This document shows, piece by piece, positions 1 to 5,605 of a DNA stretch of 5,833 nucleotides. The DNA lies in NCBI GenBank assembly GCA_945910665.1, contig CAMDZK010000078.1, forward strand, positions 1-5,833, read 5' to 3'. The DNA comes from an uncultured Peptostreptococcaceae bacterium. Its GTDB lineage: Bacteria > Bacillota > Clostridia > Tissierellales > Peptoniphilaceae. Within the stretch, counting starts at the first letter, position 1, and each line of letters opens with the position of its first letter. The position numbers and the translations under genes were made by a program. Below the pieces are notes generated by a model that made no database searches, was not told where the DNA came from, and was given only the letters and a program-made list of their open reading frames with translations.

Positions 1-66
1 CAAATGAATAAAGAACGGAAATTAGTTGTAGCTTGTCCAGCACTCAATCCCCTTATCACTCTCTAA
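1..66 (+). CDS. Possible 3' end of a rightward gene entering from the left edge (unproven)
   Basis: Frame 1 is open from the first base to a TAA at 64-66 and would encode about 21 C-terminal residues ending in PALNPLITL; the other two forward frames stop almost at once. The stretch is far too short to identify a product, and an open run of this length is expected by chance fairly often. A rightward gene ending here would converge on pepF and would give a reason for the nearly symmetric terminator at 138-174. Against it, the last nine codons lie inside the inverted-repeat element that starts at 37, so any gene ending here would have its tail supplied by that element. The function is unknown. 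Confidence 0.2.
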   Translation, partial: QMNKERKLVVACPALNPLITL

Positions 67-133
67 TTTTAGTGATTGGAAATAAGAAAATTACGAATAT
101 TTTTCTTTACAATCGGTTGAGTGCTGGGCTCGT
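31..133. repeat. Inverted-repeat-bounded AT-rich element, possible MITE-like insertion or structured RNA
   Basis: A perfect 11-bp inverted repeat is visible: CCAGCACTCAA at 37-47 and TTGAGTGCTGG at 117-127. It encloses 69 bp of mostly AT-rich DNA. Immediately outside are GCTTGT (31-36) and GCTCGT (128-133), a direct repeat with one mismatch, which looks like a target-site duplication. As RNA, the outer arms extend to a 15-bp helix with G-U pairs (35-49 with 115-129). Two smaller hairpins fit inside: 55-60 with 71-76, and 84-90 with 101-107. No transposase or credible protein is encoded. It may be a very small MITE, a structured RNA, or chance. The repeats are seen directly; the mobile-element and RNA readings are inference. 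Confidence 0.5.
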
Positions 134-137
134 TATT

Positions 138-174
138 AAAAATAAGAGGAGGCGTGCGCCTTCCTCTTATTTTT
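138..174 (-). terminator. Rho-independent terminator of pepF, symmetric enough to work in both directions
   Basis: Bases 138-150 and 162-174 are exact reverse complements (13 bp, A-tract on one side and T-tract on the other). Three more G-C pairs are possible above them (151-153 with 158-160), leaving a tiny loop. Read leftward, the hairpin ends in TTTTT followed by AATAACG, as expected for the end of the pepF transcript. The pepF stop codon (169-167) and its last two codons lie inside the stem. Because the A- and T-tracts mirror one another, the same hairpin could also stop rightward transcription coming from the left edge. Confidence 0.85.
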
Positions 175-1918
175 CGGTCAGTTCAATCCAAGTGTCAATT
201 TGTTTTTGTACAAAATCCAACGACTTCTTAAAGAAATCTGGTTTATGAAGGTCAATGCCAATGGATTCGGCTACGGTGTACACGTCTGCTTGTCCTGTGA
301 GGGTTAAGAGCGTATCGTATTTTTCAACAAAGGCATCTTTTTCTTCCAAATACATTTGATATAAGCCTAATGCAAACAAGTTTCCAAAGGCATAGGGGTA
401 ATTGTAATAATCAAGCCCAGCCATAAAGTAGTGGGGTTTGTTAATCCACATATATGCATGGCGAGAACCATCTTGGAGGCCGTCGCCGTAGGTTTCGTCT
501 TGGGCTTTGGCCATACTTTCTTTTAACTCTTCCACAGACAATTGCCCGTCTTTTCTCTTTTCAAACACATCGTCTTCAAAGAGGAAACGGCTGCGAATAT
601 CCAAGCAGGTTTGCGTGACGCCGGAAATACTGTTTTCTAAAATGGCTGCTTTTGTCGCATCATCCGCTTCTTTTATGGCTGCTTCTGTCACTAATGTCTC
701 AGCAAAGGTAGAGGCAGTTTCTGCCAATGGCATTGGATAGCGGGCGTTTAATTGGGATTGTTTTTTCAACACATCCCCGTGATACCCGTGTCCAAGTTCG
801 TGGGCCAGCGTGGTTAAATTGCTGAATGAACCGCTAAAATTCATCATGATGCGGCTTTCTCCAGCTGCGTGTAAGTTGGAGCAAAATGCGCCGCCGCGTT
901 TTCCTTTTTTAGGGTCTGAATCGATCCAGTCGTTTTCATAGGCCCGTTTCGCAAAGTCACCTAAGGAATCGGAGAAGGCATAGAATTTGTCGATGACATA
1001 CTCAGCCGCTTCATCAAATGTATAGGTTAAATCCACTTCGCCTGCTGGTGCAAAGAGATCGTAGAAAGGAAGTCCACCTTCATGACCTAAGAGTTTTGCC
1101 TTATGTTGCAAATACTTTCGAAACATGGGCTTGTATTCATCAATGGCCGTCCACAGAGAATCTAAGATTTTATCATCCATTCGTCCCGTATGAAGAGATT
1201 TAGCCAGAGGGCTTTCAAAATTTCTGACGCGGCTTTTTGTGATTGACTCACCTTTAATGGCGTTTAGAGAAGCGGCAACCACGTCTTCAATTTTCTTGTA
1301 GCTAGCCAATTCTTTTTCATAGCCTTCTTTTCGCACTGCAGGGTCCGCGTGATAGGCTAAATTGCGTACAGAAGCCAGGGGCATTTCTTTTGTTTCCCCA
1401 TTGATTTCAACTTCCACCATATGTTTTGCACCGACGAGTTCTTTTAATTGGGAAAACGCCATGGCTCCTGTTTGGGTGAGTGACGCTAACAATTCTTCTC
1501 CCGCATCATCTAAGAGATGTTCGTTTTCTTCCTTTTGACTTTCTAAGAAATATTTGTGCTCTTTTAAGAATTCATTTTCCTCTACATATGCATCCACATC
1601 AACATTTTCTAAGGCTCTAGAGAAAGCAACCGTGTACGCATTCACCGCAGGTGATAAGTTTCTAATACGGTCCATGGCTTTTAATGCCTTTGTATCGTCG
1701 ACGTTTACAGATGTGCGTAAATTTGGATACTGCGTGAGCGTTCCATAGCGGCGCATCATTTCTCTGTACTCTTTGAGCCAGTTTGATAGAACCGATGGGT
1801 TCATTTCCTGTTTTTTGTACTCTTCTATCTTTTTCAAATACTCGAGTAACTCTTTATAGTCCTCTTCATAGGAAGCATCTTCCAAAGAAGGGTATAAAGA
1901 ATCTAAATTCCAATCCAT
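167..1918 (-). CDS. pepF: Oligoendopeptidase F, M3 family zinc metallopeptidase
   Basis: Cytoplasmic zinc endopeptidase that cuts short peptides rather than whole proteins. The protein has 583 residues, normal for the pepF/M3 family (TIGR02290-like). The zinc site HELGH is at residues 373-377, with E374 catalytic, and the likely third ligand is E400 in PLAETASTFAE. The C-terminal block KPHYFMAGLDYYNYPYAFG (494-512) carries the conserved His/Tyr residues of the M3 active site. The N-terminal part is helical and highly charged, and there is no signal peptide or membrane segment. I chose the ATG at 1918 because AAAGGAG (1934-1928) ends 9 bases upstream; an in-frame GTG at 1927 overlaps that ribosome binding site and cannot use it. 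The gene stands alone on the minus strand, divergent from the helicase operon, and ends within its own terminator. No key residue is missing. The family call is near certain; the exact peptide substrates cannot be read from sequence. Confidence 0.95.
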   Translation of the reverse strand: MDWNLDSLYPSLEDASYEEDYKELLEYLKKIEEYKKQEMNPSVLSNWLKEYREMMRRYGTLTQYPNLRTSVNVDDTKALKAMDRIRNLSPAVNAYTVAFSRALENVDVDAYVEENEFLKEHKYFLESQKEENEHLLDDAGEELLASLTQTGAMAFSQLKELVGAKHMVEVEINGETKEMPLASVRNLAYHADPAVRKEGYEKELASYKKIEDVVAASLNAIKGESITKSRVRNFESPLAKSLHTGRMDDKILDSLWTAIDEYKPMFRKYLQHKAKLLGHEGGLPFYDLFAPAGEVDLTYTFDEAAEYVIDKFYAFSDSLGDFAKRAYENDWIDSDPKKGKRGGAFCSNLHAAGESRIMMNFSGSFSNLTTLAHELGHGYHGDVLKKQSQLNARYPMPLAETASTFAETLVTEAAIKEADDATKAAILENSISGVTQTCLDIRSRFLFEDDVFEKRKDGQLSVEELKESMAKAQDETYGDGLQDGSRHAYMWINKPHYFMAGLDYYNYPYAFGNLFALGLYQMYLEEKDAFVEKYDTLLTLTGQADVYTVAESIGIDLHKPDFFKKSLDFVQKQIDTWIELTEK

Positions 1919-1927
1919 AGGTATCAC

Positions 1928-1934
1928 TCCTTTG
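1928..1934 (-). promoter_or_regulatory. Ribosome binding site that fixes the pepF start
   Basis: On the minus strand the sequence reads AAAGGAG followed by TGATACCT and then ATG at 1918. That is a near-perfect Shine-Dalgarno core with a spacing of about 9 bases. It rules out the longer reading from the GTG at 1927, which begins within or directly against this site. Confidence 0.85.
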
Positions 1935-1940
1935 GATTAT

Positions 1941-1968
1941 TTGTACCCTTTTTTTGCGACTGTATAAT
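1941..1968 (+). promoter_or_regulatory. Predicted sigma-A-type promoter of the helicase operon
   Basis: A perfect TATAAT lies at 1963-1968. TTGTAC at 1941-1946 is a weak -35 candidate with 16-bp spacing; only the TTG is strongly conserved. Transcription would begin near the G run at 1972-1975, giving a leader of about 75 bases before the helicase ATG. The -10 match is clear, the -35 is poor and the start site is inferred. Confidence 0.6.
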
Positions 1969-1969
1969 A
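1964..1969 (-). promoter_or_regulatory. Candidate -10 box for pepF, overlapping the rightward -10
   Basis: Read on the minus strand, 1969-1964 is TATTAT, a 5-of-6 match to the -10 consensus, about 45 bases before the pepF ATG. No good -35 is visible at normal spacing (GTTTTC or TTTTCC near 1992-1986). The box lies almost exactly on top of the rightward TATAAT, so the two promoters would share their melting region and could not be open at the same moment. Confidence 0.4.
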
Positions 1970-1992
1970 TTGGGGAAAAACAGCGGGAAAAC

Positions 1993-2017
1993 TTGCAAAA
2001 TACGCCGATTTGTGCAA
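1993..2017 (+). promoter_or_regulatory. Hairpin in the predicted leader of the helicase mRNA
   Basis: TTGCAAAAT (1993-2001) pairs with ATTTGTGCAA (2008-2017) as nine base pairs with one bulged G at 2012, closing a six-base loop ACGCCG. It would sit about 20 bases into the leader and end 21 bases before the AAAGGA ribosome binding site (2039-2044). There is no T-tract after it, so it is not a terminator. Its role is unknown; it may be an RNA-stability element or a binding site, or chance in AT-rich DNA. It matches no riboswitch class that I recognise. Confidence 0.4.
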
Positions 2018-2050
2018 TACTGTACATGATAGAACCAGAAAGGAAACTCA

Positions 2051-3679
2051 ATGACAGATAAAAAAACAATCGATCTTCTCTCAAAGGAGAGTTTACAAGC
2101 GATCGAAAAAATGGGATTTGAAGAATTATCCCCCATACAAGAGCAGGCGATTCCTCCACTCATGGAAGGCCGTGACCTCATTGGACAAGCACAAACGGGC
2201 ACGGGAAAAACCGCCGCTTTTTCTTTGCCTCTTTTAGAACAAATCGACTTTTCAAAAAATACCCTCCAAGCCATGATTTTATGCCCAACAAGGGAACTTT
2301 CCGTGCAAGTGGCAGAAGAACTCGGCAGACTTGGAAAATTTCATAAAAAATTAAGCGTGCTCCCCGTATATGGTGGCGCACCGATAGATCGCCAAATTCG
2401 CGCCTTAAAACAAGGCGTTCATGTGGTTGTAGGAACTCCAGGACGCGTAATGGATCACATGCGTCGCAAAACCTTAAAAACCGATCAAATCAAGTACTTC
2501 GTTTTAGATGAAGCAGACGAAATGTTTGCCATGGGATTTCGCGATGATATGGCAACCGTCATTGAAGCGCTACCTGAAGATGTGCAAAAGGCGTTTTTCA
2601 GTGCGACCATGGCCAAGCCCATCAAAGACTTTGCATCGAAATACTTAAAAGAACCAGAATTCATTCAAATGGTCCACAAGGAACTCACCGTCCCACGCGT
2701 AGAACAAGGGTATTTCGAGTTAAAAGAGTTCATGAAAGGAGAAATCCTCACACGAATCTTAGATATTTACGATCCAAAACTGTGTATTGTCTTTGCTAAT
2801 ACGAAGAAAAAAGTGGATGAACTCACAGCGGAACTTCAATCGAAAGGGTATGGCGCCGACGCTCTCCACGGAGACTTAAAGCAAAATCAAAGAGATGCGG
2901 TCATGCGTAAATTTAAGCGTGGCACTGTGGAAGTTCTCATCGCAACCGACGTTGCGGCCCGTGGTCTCGACGTAGATGATGTGGATTTAGTCATCAACTA
3001 CGACATGCCCCAAGACCAAGAATATTATGTGCATCGAATTGGTCGTACAGCCCGTGCTGGAAGAGAAGGGGTCGCCCTTAGCTTTATCGCAGGGAAAGAT
3101 ATTTATAAATTAAGAGATATTCAGCGCTACACGAAGACAAAGGTTCAAAAAAGAGAACTCCCTACATTAAAAGACATTAAAGAGCGTCATCGCACGCGCA
3201 TCATTAATACAATCCGCGAGCAAATGGATGGTGAAGTCGAAAACAATCCTTACGTGGATATTCTCGTCGCGGAAAACTACAACTCCTATGACATTGCCTG
3301 TGCGCTCATGGAATTGTATTTGAAAACGCAAAAGTCAGATATTCACGCAGAAATTGATGCTGTCGACAATCCAAACGCGTATCAATCAAGACAAAAAGAG
3401 CGCAGCAATAAAGACCGTGACCGCAATCAAAAATACACAAGACTTTTCATTAACATTGGAAAAGACCAAAATATCAGTCAACGCCATGTGGTGGGATCTA
3501 TTGTGGAGCGGGCTGGCATTAAAGCAGGTTCCATTGGAAAAATCGAGATTTTCCCCAACGCGACCTTTGTGGAAGTAAAAGATGCGGATGCAGAAAAAGT
3601 CGTCAAAAATATGCGCGGCGCAAAAATTAAAGGCTATCCTGTAAACATTGAGAGGGCGAAACCAAAAAGGAAACGCTAA
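2051..3679 (+). CDS. deaD: DEAD-box ATP-dependent RNA helicase, DeaD/CshA type with C-terminal DbpA-like RNA-binding domain
   Basis: Unwinds short RNA duplexes with ATP; DeaD/CshA relatives act in ribosome assembly, mRNA decay and cold adaptation. All helicase motifs are intact: Q motif around residues 22-35 (Q30), motif I AQTGTGKT 47-54, Ia PTREL 79-83, TPGR 129-132, II DEAD 153-156, III SAT 184-186, IV IVFANT 246-251, V ATDVAARGLD 298-307 and VI HRIGRTARAG 328-337. A helical segment (about 371-430) resembles the dimerisation region of CshA/Hera-like enzymes. A charged linker (about 440-460) leads to a DbpA-type RNA-binding domain (about 462-536) and a basic KPKRKR tail. At 542 residues it is longer than DbpA/YxiN proteins, so I favour DeaD/CshA; orthology to one named paralogue is not proven. 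AAAGGA at 2039-2044 lies 6 bases before the ATG. It is the first gene of the operon, and its TAA shares a base with the next ATG (TAATG), which suggests translational coupling. Confidence 0.96.
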   Translation: MTDKKTIDLLSKESLQAIEKMGFEELSPIQEQAIPPLMEGRDLIGQAQTGTGKTAAFSLPLLEQIDFSKNTLQAMILCPTRELSVQVAEELGRLGKFHKKLSVLPVYGGAPIDRQIRALKQGVHVVVGTPGRVMDHMRRKTLKTDQIKYFVLDEADEMFAMGFRDDMATVIEALPEDVQKAFFSATMAKPIKDFASKYLKEPEFIQMVHKELTVPRVEQGYFELKEFMKGEILTRILDIYDPKLCIVFANTKKKVDELTAELQSKGYGADALHGDLKQNQRDAVMRKFKRGTVEVLIATDVAARGLDVDDVDLVINYDMPQDQEYYVHRIGRTARAGREGVALSFIAGKDIYKLRDIQRYTKTKVQKRELPTLKDIKERHRTRIINTIREQMDGEVENNPYVDILVAENYNSYDIACALMELYLKTQKSDIHAEIDAVDNPNAYQSRQKERSNKDRDRNQKYTRLFINIGKDQNISQRHVVGSIVERAGIKAGSIGKIEIFPNATFVEVKDADAEKVVKNMRGAKIKGYPVNIERAKPKRKR

Positions 3680-4578
3680 TGCAACGGTACAACGACTTTC
3701 ATAGTTATAGTCTAAAAACCTATGGAAAAAAGACGGCAAGGCTTACCGTAGATGGTGGCTTTACATGTCCCAATCGCGATGGAACTGTAGGGGTTGGGGG
3801 TTGCGCCTTTTGTGCAGCCAAACCACAACCAGTAGAGCCGATTGGTGTGCAATTCACTGATCAGATGAATAAGGCGAGGGAAAAGTGGGGTGAAAACCTT
3901 CGTTTCGTCGCCTATTTTTCTGCCTTTACAAACACTTACGAAAGTCCAGAAAAACTGAAAGAACGTTTTGAAGAAGCTATTCTCTTGGACGTCGATGGAC
4001 TGATGATTGCAACGCGAGGGGATTGTTTAAGTGCACCTGTTTTGGATATACTAGAAGAGATGAGCAAACGCTTGGAAGTGATTGTGGAACTCGGGATGCA
4101 AACGACCAATGAACATACCATCCTTGCGATGGGCAGGGGATATTCCCACCAATCATTGGAAAATGCAGTGGATGCCTTACGAGCGAGAAATATTCCCGTT
4201 CTTTTGCATCTAATCATTGGGTATCCTGGGGAGACGATGGACGATTGGATGGATTCGGTTTCCTTTTGTAACAATAAGGAAGTCCATGGAATCAAGATTC
4301 ACAGCCTTTTTTTAGAAAAGGGAGCAGCGCTCACAAGGGCTTATGAAAGAGAACCCTTCTCACTCTTGTCGAAAGAAGAGTATGAAGAAGCGGTCGCAGA
4401 AATCATACCGCATCTTCACAAAGATATTGTCATCCACCGCCTCACTGGAGACCCAGACCGCGAGCAACTCGTGGCACCCCTTTGGGCACGAGATAAGCTT
4501 CGCGTCATTTCCGGCATACGAAAGAAATTAAAAGATAAAAAAGTAAAACAAGGAGAACATTATGAAAAAAACAATTGA
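3679..4578 (+). CDS. mnmL: YtqA/YhcC-type radical SAM protein, probable MnmL (tRNA wobble mnm5s2U synthesis)
   Basis: The iron-sulphur cluster cysteines are C30, C42 and C45 in CPNRDGTVGVGGCAFC, the spacing typical of the TIGR01212 (YtqA/YhcC) family. Other family blocks are AYFSAFTNTY (78-87), ATRGDCL (111-117), ELGMQT (137-142), HLIIGYPGET (177-186), GIKIHSLFLEKG (204-215) and VIHRLTGDPDREQL (251-264). The 299-residue length is normal. From established knowledge, YtqA of B. subtilis and S. mutans, renamed MnmL, converts cmnm5s2U toward nm5s2U in tRNA, with MnmM (YtqB) adding the methyl group. That this copy does so is inference, since the wider family includes E. coli YhcC. No mnmM lies next to it here. 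The ATG overlaps the helicase stop and AGGA at 3668-3671 is 7 bases upstream. The basic tail (KKLKDKKVK) is encoded just ahead of the next gene's ribosome binding site. Confidence 0.85.
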   Translation: MQRYNDFHSYSLKTYGKKTARLTVDGGFTCPNRDGTVGVGGCAFCAAKPQPVEPIGVQFTDQMNKAREKWGENLRFVAYFSAFTNTYESPEKLKERFEEAILLDVDGLMIATRGDCLSAPVLDILEEMSKRLEVIVELGMQTTNEHTILAMGRGYSHQSLENAVDALRARNIPVLLHLIIGYPGETMDDWMDSVSFCNNKEVHGIKIHSLFLEKGAALTRAYEREPFSLLSKEEYEEAVAEIIPHLHKDIVIHRLTGDPDREQLVAPLWARDKLRVISGIRKKLKDKKVKQGEHYEKNN

Positions 4579-5587
4579 ATGGATCGAAAAACTGGTCAAT
4601 ATACCATCTCCAACGGGATATACAAAACACGCGGAAGAATTTATTAAAGAATCCCTCACAAATATGGGCATTGAATACACACAAGCGACAAAAGGTACAA
4701 TTTTTGCGAAACTTAATCCAAATGTTGAAGGCAATGGCATTTTATTCAGCGCCCATGTGGACACATTGGGACTCATGGTTCGCTCCATTAAATCTAATGG
4801 ACGCTTGCGCATTACAACGCTTGGTGGCTTTCCAATGAACTACGCAGAACAAGAATGCGTTACGGTCCACACGCGCGATGGAAAAACATATGAAGGTACC
4901 CTTCGATTAAACGAACCGGCGGTCCACGCATCGAGAGAAGTGAACGAAACAAAACGCTCCGATGAGAATATGGAAGTGGTATTAGATATCATCACGAACT
5001 CTGAAGAAGAAACAATAAAAGCGGGTATTGCAGCGGGCGACCCTGTTTCTTTAGACCCACGTTTTCGTCAAGCGGGCGACGGATTCATTAAAAGCCGTCA
5101 TTTAGACGATAAAGCATCCGCAGGTCTTTTACTCCATATGGCAGAAAAATTCGCCAAAGGGGAGTGGACATGCAATCGTCCCGTCTATCTTCTTTTCTCC
5201 GTCTACGAAGAAATTGGCCATGGAGCCAGTGCAGGTCATCCAGAAGGAATTACTGACATGATCGCCGTCGATATGGGTGTTGTGGGCGATGACTTAAAAA
5301 CCGATGAAACGAAAGTCTCCATTTGTGCGAAAGATTCCACAGGTCCTTATAGCTACAGCCTGACCGATGAACTCGTGAAGCTCGCGCAACAAGAAAAACT
5401 TGACTACGCCATCGACATTTATCCTTACTACGGCTCCGATGCTTCCGCAGCCATGAGCGCAGGATACGACTATCGCCATGCCTTGATTGGCCCTGGTGTT
5501 GCCGCAAGCCACGGCTACGAAAGAACCCATGAAAAAGGACTTGAAAACACCTATAAATTATTAAAGGCATTTATAGAAGCGCAATAA
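4562..5587 (+). CDS. M42 family metallopeptidase (glutamyl/leucyl-type aminopeptidase)
   Basis: A cytoplasmic two-metal aminopeptidase that trims peptides. The 341-residue length fits the family. Likely active-site residues are H65 and D67 in SAHVDTLG, D182 in RHLDDKA, the EE pair 216-217 in YEEIGHG, D237 in AVDMG and H323 in THEKG; all expected metal and catalytic positions are present. The insert between about 80 and 160 is the usual M42 oligomerisation/PDZ-like domain. HVDTLG followed by the GRLRITTLGGFP and SRHLDDKA blocks recalls the M42 branch that includes the TIGR03106 hydrolases, but none of the NAGGN osmolyte genes known beside that group is visible. The start is set by AAGGAG (4550-4555), 6 bases before the ATG. 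The first 17 bases overlap the end of the radical SAM gene, so the two are probably co-translated. Substrate preference cannot be read from sequence. No signal peptide is seen. Confidence 0.93.
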   Translation: MKKTIEWIEKLVNIPSPTGYTKHAEEFIKESLTNMGIEYTQATKGTIFAKLNPNVEGNGILFSAHVDTLGLMVRSIKSNGRLRITTLGGFPMNYAEQECVTVHTRDGKTYEGTLRLNEPAVHASREVNETKRSDENMEVVLDIITNSEEETIKAGIAAGDPVSLDPRFRQAGDGFIKSRHLDDKASAGLLLHMAEKFAKGEWTCNRPVYLLFSVYEEIGHGASAGHPEGITDMIAVDMGVVGDDLKTDETKVSICAKDSTGPYSYSLTDELVKLAQQEKLDYAIDIYPYYGSDASAAMSAGYDYRHALIGPGVAASHGYERTHEKGLENTYKLLKAFIEAQ

Positions 5588-5605
5588 AATCTTGAGGAGA
5601 TTGTG

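Noticed and set aside
76..113. Weak + strand promoter-like boxes in the left spacer (TTGGAA 76-81 with TATTTT 98-103; TACAAT 108-113).
   Set aside because: The first pair matches only 4 of 6 bases in each box and the second lacks a -35 at usable spacing. Such matches are common in AT-rich DNA.
37..127. The arms CCAGCACTC and GAGTGCTGG match 7 of 9 bases of the CIRCE (HrcA operator) half-sites TTAGCACTC and GAGTGCTAA.
   Set aside because: CIRCE has a fixed 9-base spacer; here the arms are 73 bases apart and no heat-shock gene follows in the window. The resemblance is probably chance.
33..248. Rightward 71-codon open frame starting at a TTG.
   Set aside because: It has no ribosome binding site, runs through the terminator and overlaps the 3' end of pepF on the opposite strand.
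1973..1992. Near-direct repeat GGGAAAAAC (1973-1981) and GGGAAAAC (1985-1992), considered as a tandem operator.
   Set aside because: It is short, low-complexity and only two copies; there is no support for a regulator-binding site from this sequence alone.
2026..2061. Eleven-codon upstream open frame (ATG 2026, TAA 2059-2061) overlapping the helicase start in another frame.
   Set aside because: No Shine-Dalgarno sequence precedes it; the only good site (2039-2044) serves the helicase ATG at 2051.
1924..2274. Minus-strand open frames over the helicase 5' region and divergent spacer (several of 60-116 codons).
   Set aside because: They lie opposite strongly conserved helicase motifs, lack ribosome binding sites and have no recognisable composition; they are shadows of the coding frame.
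5250..5570. Arginine-rich minus-strand open frame of 106 codons within the M42 gene.
   Set aside because: It is antisense to conserved peptidase motifs, lacks a ribosome binding site, and its composition reflects reverse-complemented coding sequence.
5588..5605. Possible break in the operon between the M42 peptidase and the membrane protein gene.
   Set aside because: The 18-base gap contains only a ribosome binding site; there is no hairpin, T-tract or promoter.
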